NCBI GenBank assembly: GCA_035342095.1
Contig: DAOQWL010000001.1
Location: forward strand, 62,001-126,000
Source of the DNA: PLanc-01 sp035342095
Lineage (GTDB): Bacteria; Planctomycetota; Phycisphaerae; Sedimentisphaerales; Anaerobacaceae
Direction of reading: 5' to 3'
DNA length: 64,000 nucleotides
The notes beneath the pieces were generated by a model. The model did no database searches, had not been told where the DNA came from, and worked only from the letters and a program-made list of their open reading frames with translations. Both the position numbers and the translations under genes were made by a program. Each line of letters begins with the position of its first letter. Positions within the stretch are counted from its first letter, which is position 1. Positions 8,899 to 17,582 of the stretch are shown in pieces.

Positions 8899-8948
8899 AT
8901 CGGCAGTTGTCTCGAAGTGACCATCCCTCGGGCAGTACAGGAGTCGTC

Positions 8949-11222
8949 ATGAATTCAGTATGCATCTCATCTGCAATCCGCGCCGGCATGTCACTGGTGC
9001 TGTTGCCTGTGTCCCCTTGCGGATTGTGCGGTCCGCTCGCCGGCGATTGGGAACCGATCGGCCTGTCCGGCGGAGGCGGCATGTTCACCCCTGCGATTTC
9101 ACCCGCGGACCCCAACCTGATGATGCTCAATTGCGACATGAGCGCCGCCTACATCTCCGACGACGGCGGCCACCACTGGCGGATGATTCACCAGGCCCAG
9201 TTGCGGACCGACACCCAGTGCCGGCCGGGCTTTCATCCTCACGATGCCAACGTGATCTACGCGTCCTCCGAGGGCCGATTGAGAATCAGCCGGGACCGTG
9301 GGCGGACCTTCATGCCCATCGGCGACCTGAAGGACTCGCTCTTTGGCGAAATTGCAGTCAATCCCTCCGATCCCAACACCCTGCTCGCAGGCACTCGCGA
9401 GGGCAGGTGTCAACTCTCACGCGACGCAGGTGCGACATGGACTCCCTGCCTGGGCCCAGAGGGCCAGGTGATCGGGTTCCACTTCGACCGCACGAACGAG
9501 GGACGCACGATGTTGGCCGCGACGGACCGGGGGATTTGGCGCAGCGACGATCACGGTCGAACCTGGGTCGAGAGCACCGATGGACTGCCTTCGAAGGAGA
9601 TCCAGGGTTTCGACGGCGGCTCCGATTCGACCTGCACGATGCTCTACTGCACGCTGACCAGCAGACTGGAGAACAGCGTTCTGCACGGCGGCGTCTACCG
9701 CTCCCGCGACCGCGGGCGAAGCTGGCAATCGGCGATGGGGCCCGGCATCAACGTGGATACGACGACGGCCGACCAGTGGTCCTACGGCCCGATCGCACAG
9801 TACCGACAGGTCCTGACCACGGATGCCAGGCCATCGACGGTATACGTCACGAATACGAGCACGGGTTTCCATCCGCCGCACCATGAGACCGTCTATCGCA
9901 GCGACGACGCCGGCCGGACGTGGCGCGCCACGTTCTTCCAGGACCCTCGTTTTGAGCAGTATAACGTGGCTCCGAACTACGTCACCGCCTCGACGGGCCA
10001 GTCTTACAAAGGAGGCGACACCCCTTTCGGCGCTGCCATCTGCAACAGCGATCCCAACCGGTTGATCCTGGTCTGGAGCCAATCCTACGTCACCGACAAT
10101 GGAGGTGACACGTGGTTCAATGGCGATACCTATCCCGCTCCCGGCCAGCAGCCCAGGCCGGGCTCCGCGTGGGCCTGCACCGGTCTCGTCGTCACGACGA
10201 CCTGGAACTATTATATCGATCCGTTCGACGCGAATCGTCACTACATCGCCTACACGGACATCGGTTTCTCCCGATCCGTCGATCGCGGCAGGACGTGGAT
10301 CTGGTGGGACAAGGACACGTGGGCCCCCTGGCGAAACACCTGCTACGAGATCGCGTTGGATCCCGAGATCGCAGGCAAGATGTGGGGCGCCTTCTCCAAC
10401 GTCCACGACATCCCGAACGACAACATCATCTCCGAACGTCACGGGCACAACGGGCCCGGCGGGGTGTGCATTTCCCGTGACTTCGGCGCCTCATGGAAGC
10501 CGGAGGCGCAGGGTTTGCCCCTGCGACCGGTGACCTCCATCGTGCTGGACCCTCGCAGTCCGAAGAACGCCCGCACGCTCTACGCCGGGGTCTTCATGGA
10601 AGGCGTGTACAAATCCACCGACGACGGCAGGACCTGGACGCTCATGAAGAACGGCCTGGGCCATCCGAAAAACATGCGGGTCTCCCGCGTGATCCTGCAC
10701 CAGGACGGAACGCTCTTTGCGATGATCTGCGCCATGCGTCCGGCGCAGGGAAAGCCGCTTAGCAGCGAAGGGGTCGGCCTGTACCGATCCAAGGATGGAG
10801 CACAGACCTGGGAGAAGGTCAATGCCTCGCAACGGTTCCTGTACCCCAAGGACTTCTCGGTCCATCCGCAGAACAGCGATATCATTCTGGCAGGCGTCTG
10901 CGATGCAGGCGGAGGCGATCAGTCCGGCGGTCTGTGGCGGACCGAAGACGCCGGGCGGACCTGGCAACGCATCGGCCGCCAGGCCCGGCAGACCTTCGGC
11001 GGCTACTTTCACCCCAGGCACGAGGGATGGATCTACATGACGCTCACCGAGGGCGCGCCCGGCGCGGGTCTGTGGCTCTCGCAGGACAACGGTCGCTCCT
11101 GGCGGGCCTTCGACGACCTGCCCTTCTCGAACCTCCAGAGAGTGACCTTCGACCCGGCTGACGACGAGCGGATCTACGTCACCACCTTCGGCGGCAGCAT
11201 CTGGCGAGGGCCGGAACGCTGA
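8949..11222 (+). CDS. secreted BNR/sortilin-type beta-propeller protein (glycosidase-like)
   Basis: The 757-residue protein has an N-terminal signal-like stretch and then many BNR/Asp-box repeats of the S-x-D-x-G-x-T-W type, for example SDDHGRTW, SRDRGRTF, STDDGRTW, TEDAGRTW and SQDNGRSW. These repeats build the propellers of sialidases, sortilin/Vps10-like proteins and xyloglucanases. No catalytic residues can be assigned by eye. ATG 8949 has AGGAG five bases upstream and starts the signal peptide. It is the first gene of a likely four-gene operon of secreted proteins reaching 16556. A role in binding or cleaving extracellular glycan is inferred from that context. Confidence 0.75.
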   Translation: MNSVCISSAIRAGMSLVLLPVSPCGLCGPLAGDWEPIGLSGGGGMFTPAISPADPNLMMLNCDMSAAYISDDGGHHWRMIHQAQLRTDTQCRPGFHPHDANVIYASSEGRLRISRDRGRTFMPIGDLKDSLFGEIAVNPSDPNTLLAGTREGRCQLSRDAGATWTPCLGPEGQVIGFHFDRTNEGRTMLAATDRGIWRSDDHGRTWVESTDGLPSKEIQGFDGGSDSTCTMLYCTLTSRLENSVLHGGVYRSRDRGRSWQSAMGPGINVDTTTADQWSYGPIAQYRQVLTTDARPSTVYVTNTSTGFHPPHHETVYRSDDAGRTWRATFFQDPRFEQYNVAPNYVTASTGQSYKGGDTPFGAAICNSDPNRLILVWSQSYVTDNGGDTWFNGDTYPAPGQQPRPGSAWACTGLVVTTTWNYYIDPFDANRHYIAYTDIGFSRSVDRGRTWIWWDKDTWAPWRNTCYEIALDPEIAGKMWGAFSNVHDIPNDNIISERHGHNGPGGVCISRDFGASWKPEAQGLPLRPVTSIVLDPRSPKNARTLYAGVFMEGVYKSTDDGRTWTLMKNGLGHPKNMRVSRVILHQDGTLFAMICAMRPAQGKPLSSEGVGLYRSKDGAQTWEKVNASQRFLYPKDFSVHPQNSDIILAGVCDAGGGDQSGGLWRTEDAGRTWQRIGRQARQTFGGYFHPRHEGWIYMTLTEGAPGAGLWLSQDNGRSWRAFDDLPFSNLQRVTFDPADDERIYVTTFGGSIWRGPER

Positions 11223-11329
11223 GGCTCCTGTCTTCAGCCGGAACGGATCCCGCGGATGACAGATGTGAACAAGACCTGGTGAACGAATCCCAGGTTGTAT
11301 CGTTAGACTTCGTTTCAGGGAGAACCGTC

Positions 11330-12988
11330 ATGAACGCAAATCGCAGACTACGTCTCCAACCGCGAATCATCGCACGGCCGATCCTTGCCGGCCTGCTGAT
11401 CCTCGCTCTGGAGGGTCCCGTCCTCGCGCAGGAATTGCTCGACGGTCTGGCCCGGCCCATTCCCGGTCGCAGCATGCGGTCGTCCTCGGCGTTCCGCAAG
11501 GGCGCCGACGGCAACTACGATCCGCACGCGGACCCGCTCGGCACGACCGAACCCATCAGCAACCGGGACGCTCGCGAAGTGCCGGCGGGCCAAACGCAGA
11601 CCGTGCTCGACGTGAAAGGTCCCGGCGTCATCACGCACATCTGGTTCACGTTCCGCGGACCCGAACCCGCGGCGAGCGCCCCCAACGGCGCCGCCAACCA
11701 CCAGGAGATGCTGCTGCGGATGTACTGGGACGATCAGGAGAAACCCGCGGTCGAGGCGCCGATGGGGGACTTCTTCGCCAACGCCTTCGGCTTCCGCAGC
11801 GAGGTCATCAGCCTGCCGGTGGTGGTGGAGGACGCTGATTCCTACAACTGCTACTGGCGGATGCCGTTCCGCAAGTCGGCGAGGATCGAGGTCATCAATC
11901 AGAGCGACAAACCGCTCCGCGGGCTCTACCACAACATCGACTGGGTCCAGCTCGATTCGCTGCCCGAGGACACGCCGTATTTCTACGCCCAGTACCGCCA
12001 GGAGTACCCGGTCGAGAAGGGCAAGGACTACGTGCTGCTCGAAACCCAGGGCAAAGGCCACTACGTGGGCACCGTCCTGGCCGTTCGGATGCGAAGCCCC
12101 GCCTGGTTCGGTGAAGGCGACGAGAAGATCTACATCGACGGCGAGGCGAAGCCCTCGATCTGGGGCACCGGCACGGAAGATTACTTCTGCTCGGCCTGGG
12201 GCCTGAAGCCGTGCAAGACGCCGTACTTCGGCGTGCCGTATTTCAAGCAACGCGGCGTCGGCACGTACACCAGCTCCTACCGTTGGCATCTGGCCGATCC
12301 AATCGTCTTTAACACCGGGATCAAGGTCACCCTCGAGCATTGGGGCTGGATGTCCCAGGATGAGAACCCCGACTACAAAGCCATGAGCTGGAACGAGCGC
12401 CAGGACGACTACGCCAGCGTCGCCTACTGGTACCAGGCCGGCACGCCCACCTTCACCGCCCGCGCGCCCGATGCCCGCGAGCGGACCTTGCCGAGCCTGG
12501 ATCGAACCATCGTGTACGCGAAGGATTTCGCCGACGAGAAGTACCACAGCCCCGGCGAAGCCCGCCCCCAATCGTTGCCCAGTCTGTACCGCGAGCCGCA
12601 ATTGCTCTATCGGCCCGCGAGCGCAGAAGCCGCCTGGATCGAGATCCCCTTCAAGGTCACCGCCAAAGAGCCGCGCCGGCTGCTGATTCACGCGACCTGC
12701 GCGCCGGACTACGGGCAATATCAGGCGACGTTGAACGGCGTCAAGCTGGGCGAGCCGCTGGACTTCTACGCCGAGAAGATCGACAGCAACGAATTCCACC
12801 TGCTCGACTTCTGGCCCGAACCGGGCGACTACGTGCTCCGGCTCGAATGCGTGGGCAAGAATGTAGCCTCCAGTGGTCGCCTTCTGGGCCTCGAATCCGT
12901 GCGTCTCCGCGAGCGCCGCCCGCGCGTGACCACGATGGGCCACGACAAAGACAAGGACTGGAAAGCACGCCCGATGCTGTACAGGTGA
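11330..12988 (+). CDS. DUF2961 / GH172-like secreted protein
   Basis: The 552-residue protein has a signal peptide (hydrophobic core, ending near VLAQE). Next comes a DUF2961 domain with SSAFRKGADGNYD, GPGVITHIWFTF, DGEAKPSIWGTGTEDYFCSAWG and SSYRWHLADP. DUF2961 proteins have been placed in glycoside hydrolase family GH172, which includes alpha-D-fructofuranosidases and difructose-anhydride synthases. The C-terminal ~130 residues look like a beta-sandwich carbohydrate-binding module (AAWIEIPFKVTAKEPRRL onward). ATG 11330 has AGGGAG upstream. It sits 107 bases after the BNR gene and 48 before the PhoPQ-related gene. The substrate need not be fructan. GH172 membership is fairly sure. Confidence 0.82.
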   Translation: MNANRRLRLQPRIIARPILAGLLILALEGPVLAQELLDGLARPIPGRSMRSSSAFRKGADGNYDPHADPLGTTEPISNRDAREVPAGQTQTVLDVKGPGVITHIWFTFRGPEPAASAPNGAANHQEMLLRMYWDDQEKPAVEAPMGDFFANAFGFRSEVISLPVVVEDADSYNCYWRMPFRKSARIEVINQSDKPLRGLYHNIDWVQLDSLPEDTPYFYAQYRQEYPVEKGKDYVLLETQGKGHYVGTVLAVRMRSPAWFGEGDEKIYIDGEAKPSIWGTGTEDYFCSAWGLKPCKTPYFGVPYFKQRGVGTYTSSYRWHLADPIVFNTGIKVTLEHWGWMSQDENPDYKAMSWNERQDDYASVAYWYQAGTPTFTARAPDARERTLPSLDRTIVYAKDFADEKYHSPGEARPQSLPSLYREPQLLYRPASAEAAWIEIPFKVTAKEPRRLLIHATCAPDYGQYQATLNGVKLGEPLDFYAEKIDSNEFHLLDFWPEPGDYVLRLECVGKNVASSGRLLGLESVRLRERRPRVTTMGHDKDKDWKARPMLYR

Positions 12989-13036
12989 GGATTCGCCCGA
13001 GCCGCAGAATCAAAGACTGTCACAAGGACCACTGCC

Positions 13037-14431
13037 ATGCTTCGACCCTGTCTGTTTCTGATCGCCGTCGTCCTCTTCTGCCTTCCGACCGCGTCCGGTG
13101 CGGCGGCGTCCCCCGGCAATCCGGGAGCAACCGACCAGGATTTCCCCTCGCCGCAACAACTGCTTGGCCTTTGCGGCGACACGCTGCTGCCGGTCGAATA
13201 CACCATCGAGAAGGACGAGATCGTCACGTCCGACACCGACCCGGCCAGGAAGCTCCGGCGTATCGAGGTGAAGTTCTACAGCCAGCAGATCGACGGGCGC
13301 AAGTGGGGTCACCCGTCGGTCATCTTCCTGCCCGCCGACCGGCAGGTCTACGAGGCCAAGGACCGTCGCGGCAAGGTCGTGGTCGTGGCGCAGCGGAGTT
13401 GGGACGGCCTGGCCACCGGGCCCTGGCGAAGCGCGTTCCTGGGCAATTACGGCGAGCCGATCGCCTCGCGGACCGGCTATCCCACGATGATCTGCCCCAT
13501 CCCCGGCGAGTATGACGGACAAGACGGACGCGAGATCAGCATCGGGTTCCTCGGCGCGCGGTATCAGCAGACGAAGAACCTGGCGGACACCGCCTACGTC
13601 CGCCTGGCGATTCCCTATCTGTGGGCGATGGACGTGATGGCGAGTATTCTGGAGATCGACAAGAAGGAAATTCGCGCCGTCCTCGGCGGACACAGCAAGC
13701 GGGTGACGGCCTACACCGCCGCGGCCATGGATCCGAATCGGGTCGTCGGCGTCGTCTACATGGGCAACGAGTCGCTCTGGAACCGTTCCGACGGGACCAG
13801 CCCGTTTCGAGCCTTGGAGCCGCCGTACCTGCAAAAGTGGGTCAAGGCCGACGTGCTGTACATCGGCGGCGCCAACGAGGACGGCTACGAGATGTTCAAC
13901 ATCAATCGGATGCAGGAGCGAATGCAGGGCAAGTGGACCGTCGAAATGGTCCCGAACTACCGCCACGCATCGATGTCCGAGAAGCACTTCCTCGACTGGC
14001 AGATGTGGGTGGCCCATTGTTTCGAGGGACGTCCCGTCACGACGATCACCGATCTGGCGTTCGAGGAGAAGGGTCCCGACTTCGAGTGGGGCGGCCGCAA
14101 CTACGGCGCCGGAGGCGGGACGCTGTTCCGCTGCAAGCTGAACACGCCGAACAAGATCATCCAGGCCAAGGTCTGGTACGTCTACTGCGACGACGTCCCT
14201 TACTGGCGCGACCTGATGTGGTATCCGGAGTTCATGGTGCCTCAGCCCGACGGCACGTGGGCCGGCTACGTCAAAGGCAAGCTGCCCGACGCCTGGCTGG
14301 TCGAGGTGAAGGACACCGCCGGCGGATTCGCAGGCTACGTCACCAGCCTGCCGCAGAACGTCACAGGCAAGGAGACGCGCCGCCGCACATCGCAGGGCTC
14401 CCGCTCCCGCAACTGGCAGCCGAAAGAGTAG
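13037..14431 (+). CDS. PhoPQ-activated pathogenicity-related (PqaA-like) alpha/beta hydrolase
   Basis: The 464-residue protein has a clear signal peptide (to about residue 22). It then matches the PhoPQ_related alpha/beta-hydrolase family: GGHSKRVTAYTAA carries the nucleophile elbow Ser at about residue 218, followed by AMDPNRVVGVVYMG and VPNYRHASMSEKHFLDW with a possible catalytic His. The C-terminal third (from about 335) forms a beta-sandwich-like region. Members are secreted or periplasmic and of unknown substrate. In glycan clusters an esterase role is plausible but is inference. AAGGA precedes the ATG at 13037. Spacing in the operon is 48 bases from the previous gene and 67 to the next. 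Confidence 0.75.
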   Translation: MLRPCLFLIAVVLFCLPTASGAAASPGNPGATDQDFPSPQQLLGLCGDTLLPVEYTIEKDEIVTSDTDPARKLRRIEVKFYSQQIDGRKWGHPSVIFLPADRQVYEAKDRRGKVVVVAQRSWDGLATGPWRSAFLGNYGEPIASRTGYPTMICPIPGEYDGQDGREISIGFLGARYQQTKNLADTAYVRLAIPYLWAMDVMASILEIDKKEIRAVLGGHSKRVTAYTAAAMDPNRVVGVVYMGNESLWNRSDGTSPFRALEPPYLQKWVKADVLYIGGANEDGYEMFNINRMQERMQGKWTVEMVPNYRHASMSEKHFLDWQMWVAHCFEGRPVTTITDLAFEEKGPDFEWGGRNYGAGGGTLFRCKLNTPNKIIQAKVWYVYCDDVPYWRDLMWYPEFMVPQPDGTWAGYVKGKLPDAWLVEVKDTAGGFAGYVTSLPQNVTGKETRRRTSQGSRSRNWQPKE

Positions 14432-14498
14432 CACCCGATCCGCCGCCGCAGTTTGACGAGGAACCCAAGGTCATGGGCTTTTGAGAGGTGGTTTCAAG

Positions 14499-16556
14499 AT
14501 GCGTTTGTTCTTGTTGTGCACGCTCCTGCTTGCCGGCGCGGCGACAGTTCGCGGCGGCGAGCACGCCGGGCCAGTCCCTGGACAGCCGGTTACGGCCGTC
14601 TTTCCCGAACGCTGGACTCCTCCGCCCGAGCGCCGCGGCGCGATCGATTTCGCGTTGTCGGTGCAGGCGGACGCCTGGTTGCGGCATGGGGTGCTGGGCG
14701 ATCCGAGCTTCGACAGCTTCGAGCGCCGTCCGGGCAATCCGATCGTTCGCGGCAAGCCCCCGTTCAACTGGCCCGTCAACGGGTTCTTGTTCGAGGATCC
14801 CAAGAGCGGGAATTGGTACGCCTACGTCGGCCATTACCTGACCGGATACGACATCGGGCCTGAGTTGCCGAAGACGCACTGCCGCGTGCATCGCTCAAAG
14901 GATCGCGGGGCAACCTGGGAGGATCTGGGGCCGATCTTCGACGATCCGCAGTTCCGCTTCCAGGGCGATTCCCATCCGTCGAATACGGCGCCGGATATCA
15001 CCCTCGTCCTCGACGGGGATCGCTATCACATCGCCTACGACTGGGCGAGCGACAACTGGGCTTGGTCGGACGCGTTGAATCCCCGCCCGGACGCCGAGAG
15101 CGGCTGCGCCTACGCCTGGTCGGAACGGCCGGAAGGACCGTTTCATCGTGCCGAGCGTCCGATCCTCCGCGCGAGGGAGTTGCCCTTGCGATTCGCAATG
15201 GCGCGCAAGTACCACCGGGCGTACGCCACGTCGATCATCCGCCGGCAGAAGGATTGGCTCGCGCTGCTATTGTCCGACTCGAGCGATTACTTCAGTTGGG
15301 GCGTATTGGCCATGACGGCTTCCGATCCCGCCGGCGAATGGACCGATCCGGTGATGGTGATGGGCGTGGAAGGCGACGGCTATTTCCCGCCCACCGTCGA
15401 GGCGTTCCCCGCGATGGTCCACGACGGATACGTCTACTCTCAGAGCACGTCGGTCTCGCGGAATCGGAATTTCCAGGCGATCTACCGGGCGAAGATCGAG
15501 GAAGCGCATCGGCCCGAAGCCTGGCGGCTCTACCAGCACGGCTCCACCTGGCACAGCGAGTTCGTCGTGAATGAAGAGATGGGGCTCTGGGGGCAAACGT
15601 ATTCCGGCTTCGTGGATCGCGACGGGCAGTTCCAGGTTCTGTTCCCGTCGCGCGAGCGCCAGGCCAATGTCGGGACGATCAACCTGGCGGTCCGGCCCTG
15701 GAGCCAGCCGCTTCGCGAGCGGACGTTCGTGCTCAGCGGACACGCGGGCCGAAGCCTGACGGTGTTGCGCTATGCATGGAAGCACTTCAGCTTGAAGGCT
15801 GAGCTGACGCTGCACGGCGGCGCGGCGCGCATTCTCTGGGCCTACCAGGCTCCGCTGAGCGCCAATCGTCATCAGAGCGATTCCACGATTCACCCGCTGA
15901 GCATGACTCGCCATCAGGGACTGGAGATCTCGGTCAGCGCATGGAGGATCGTTTCTGTTGATGCGTCGGGCGAGATCTCCGTGCAGGCCGAAGGCCCCCT
16001 GGAAACCGGCGTCGCTCGCTCGATTGAGATGAGCGCGTCGCAAGACGGGCGATTTTGCCTGAAGATCGATCAGAAGGCTCGCTGGGAAGGCGCTCTGCCC
16101 GTCGCAGCCGGCCAACTCGGATTGCTGGTCGAGCCGTTCACGAATCTCCGCGTGTCGCGATTCGAGATCGAGGGGCCTTTCGAGCCCGCCGTGATGCCTT
16201 GGCTGTATGTCGAAGCCCTGACCGGGGCAGGTGTGACGATGAGAGACTGGAACATGATCGAGTCGCCTATCTTCCGGTTCGCCGTGGGCGCGTTGCGAAA
16301 GACGCCGGGCGATCGCGCCAAGTGGAATTTCCGCGGGCGGGGATTCCAGCTCTGGTCGCCGCGAGGACCGATGTTCGGCCGCTGCGAGTTGCTGCTGGAC
16401 GGACGGAAGCTGGCCGATTTGGACTTTTACGCCGAGAGTGAACAGCCCTCCCGAGTCGTATACCGGGTGGACGACGCCGGCGACGGCTACCACGCCGTCA
16501 TCCTCCGCTCGACGGAAGGCCGTCTGGTCGTCGATTCGCTCGACGTGCTGAATTGA
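14499..16556 (+). CDS. secreted GH43/GH117-like five-bladed propeller protein
   Basis: The 685-residue protein starts with a signal peptide (MRLFLLCTLLLAGAATVRGG). The region of about residues 70-420 is propeller-like, with repeats such as VHRSKDRGATWEDLGPIF, LVLDGDRYHIAYDW, SGCAYAWSERPEGPF and DGYVYSQSTSVSRNRNF, characteristic of GH43/GH117/GH32-type glycosidases. The C-terminal ~250 residues have two beta-sandwich-like parts. I could not assign catalytic acids securely. ATG 14499 has a GAGAGGTGG site upstream. It is the last gene of the 8.9-16.6 kb operon, consistent with extracellular or periplasmic sugar release. The exact family needs a profile search. Confidence 0.68.
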   Translation: MRLFLLCTLLLAGAATVRGGEHAGPVPGQPVTAVFPERWTPPPERRGAIDFALSVQADAWLRHGVLGDPSFDSFERRPGNPIVRGKPPFNWPVNGFLFEDPKSGNWYAYVGHYLTGYDIGPELPKTHCRVHRSKDRGATWEDLGPIFDDPQFRFQGDSHPSNTAPDITLVLDGDRYHIAYDWASDNWAWSDALNPRPDAESGCAYAWSERPEGPFHRAERPILRARELPLRFAMARKYHRAYATSIIRRQKDWLALLLSDSSDYFSWGVLAMTASDPAGEWTDPVMVMGVEGDGYFPPTVEAFPAMVHDGYVYSQSTSVSRNRNFQAIYRAKIEEAHRPEAWRLYQHGSTWHSEFVVNEEMGLWGQTYSGFVDRDGQFQVLFPSRERQANVGTINLAVRPWSQPLRERTFVLSGHAGRSLTVLRYAWKHFSLKAELTLHGGAARILWAYQAPLSANRHQSDSTIHPLSMTRHQGLEISVSAWRIVSVDASGEISVQAEGPLETGVARSIEMSASQDGRFCLKIDQKARWEGALPVAAGQLGLLVEPFTNLRVSRFEIEGPFEPAVMPWLYVEALTGAGVTMRDWNMIESPIFRFAVGALRKTPGDRAKWNFRGRGFQLWSPRGPMFGRCELLLDGRKLADLDFYAESEQPSRVVYRVDDAGDGYHAVILRSTEGRLVVDSLDVLN

Positions 16557-16624
16557 ACGGTGCCCAGGTGGAACGAGACGGTGTCAGGACCACTCTTCCG
16601 CATCGAACCCAGGTGAGACGACGG

Positions 16625-16653
16625 TTGACCGGGTTCGACGCCATCCGTAGAAT
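16625..16653 (+). promoter_or_regulatory. predicted promoter giving a leaderless MNT-HEPN transcript
   Basis: TTGACC (16625-16630) and TAGAAT (16648-16653) with a 17-base spacer. The expected +1 is 16660, exactly the A of the MNT gene's ATG, and no Shine-Dalgarno sequence precedes that ATG. Confidence 0.6.
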
Positions 16654-16659
16654 ACCTCC

Positions 16660-17004
16660 ATGCGAAGGTGTACCACAGAGCTTTCGGATGAGTTGAGGGA
16701 TCGGATCAGGAAATCCCTGATGCCGCTGCAGCCCGAGAAGGTGATCGTGTACGGCTCTCGTGCCCGAGGCGGGACCGGTCAGGACAGCGACATCGACCTG
16801 ATCGTTGTGCTGGACAGCGAGAATGTGCCGCAGAACTACCGGGAACGGATGCAGAATCGACTTGTCGTCCGGCGGGCTCTGGATGCGTTGAACCGGGACT
16901 ACGCACTGGACGTGCTGGTGTATACGTCGGCGGAGTGGAAGCGCTTTCGGGAAATGGGCAGTGCGTTCTCCCGAGAGGTTGTCCGTGAGGGGGTAGAACT
17001 GTGA
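16660..17004 (+). CDS. MNT-type nucleotidyltransferase (antitoxin of an MNT-HEPN pair)
   Basis: The 114-residue protein is a minimal nucleotidyltransferase domain. It has GSRARGGTGQDSDIDLIVVL (about residues 31-50), which is the GSx10DxD signature holding the two catalytic Asp, and a third acidic position near YALDVLVYT. MNT proteins partner with HEPN proteins and, in the MntA-HepT systems, inactivate the toxin by adding AMP. The stop overlaps the start of the HEPN gene (GTGA, 17001-17004), which implies coupled translation. The ATG seems to be at the transcription start, so the mRNA may be leaderless. Confidence 0.85.
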   Translation: MRRCTTELSDELRDRIRKSLMPLQPEKVIVYGSRARGGTGQDSDIDLIVVLDSENVPQNYRERMQNRLVVRRALDALNRDYALDVLVYTSAEWKRFREMGSAFSREVVREGVEL

Positions 17005-17390
17005 GACCCGTTACTGAGGCATGGCTCATCAAGGCTGGCGACGATCTCGATGCCATCCGAATGCTGCGCGGAAACCCGCAGTTGACTGGAGTGGTTGCGT
17101 TTCACGCTCAGCAGTGTGTGGAGAAGTGCCTGAAGGCCGTTGCGGAAGAGCGACTGGGGACTGTGCCGCGCGTTCACGACCTGAGAAGGCTCTGGGAAGT
17201 TGTCGCCGACCAGTTCCCCCAATCGCTGGATATCGACGTGCTTCGTGAGTTGACGGACATCTACACGGATTGTCGCTACCCCGGCGATCTCGGACTGCTC
17301 CCCTCCGGCAAACCGACGGAACAAGATACCGCCAGATTCGAGTCGTTTGCCGATCACGTGTACGCGGCAGTGCTGTCGGTGCTGTCCTGA
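17001..17390 (+). CDS. HEPN-domain protein (partner of the MNT nucleotidyltransferase)
   Basis: The 129-residue protein is a PF05168-like HEPN domain: an AFHAQQCVEKCLKA helix at about residues 33-46, RVHDLRRL, and YTDCRYPGD near residue 91. It begins with GTG inside the overlap with the MNT stop. HEPN toxins of the HepT type carry an R-x4-6-H RNase motif. I do not see that motif here after the RYPG segment, so this belongs to the AQQ/RYP subgroup whose activity is less clear. The pair faces the type IIG restriction gene tail to tail, with a 192-base gap (17391-17582) that holds a diverged repeat at 17453-17481. Confidence 0.8.
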   Translation: MRPVTEAWLIKAGDDLDAIRMLRGNPQLTGVVAFHAQQCVEKCLKAVAEERLGTVPRVHDLRRLWEVVADQFPQSLDIDVLRELTDIYTDCRYPGDLGLLPSGKPTEQDTARFESFADHVYAAVLSVLS

Positions 17391-17452
17391 CGACGCGGAA
17401 ACCGTAGGGCGTCTCGCACTTCAAAGTCCGCGTTCTGAACCTCAGACTCCGT

Positions 17453-17481
17453 AGATATCGCCTCGCGGCGTCACTATGAAC
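17453..17481 (-). repeat. REP-like palindrome, diverged copy
   Basis: It matches 60831-60859 at 26 of 29 bases. On the minus strand the foot reads ATAG instead of GTAG, followed by TGACGCC and an imperfect complementary arm. It lies between the converging HEPN and restriction genes. Confidence 0.5.
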
Positions 17482-17582
17482 TCGAATTTCGAGGGGCCGC
17501 TAACGTGAAAGGCAGAACCTCCTCGCCGCTATAGTCCGGGTGGTTGAAACGAGAGCCAAGGTGCGCGCGAGGCCCCCGGCCG

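Larger units (their letters stand above)
8246..8948. other. 703-base intergenic region with a foldback element and a promoter
   Basis: Holds a 25-base repeat (8378-8402), the foldback element 8516-8814 and the promoter at 8871-8898. Short open frames on both strands lie inside the palindrome and look like by-products of its symmetry. No protein-coding gene is supported. Confidence 0.6.

Noticed and set aside
17001..17390. Call of the HEPN as a proven RNase toxin
   Set aside because: The R-x4-6-H motif of HepT-type toxins is not visible, so only HEPN domain membership is claimed.
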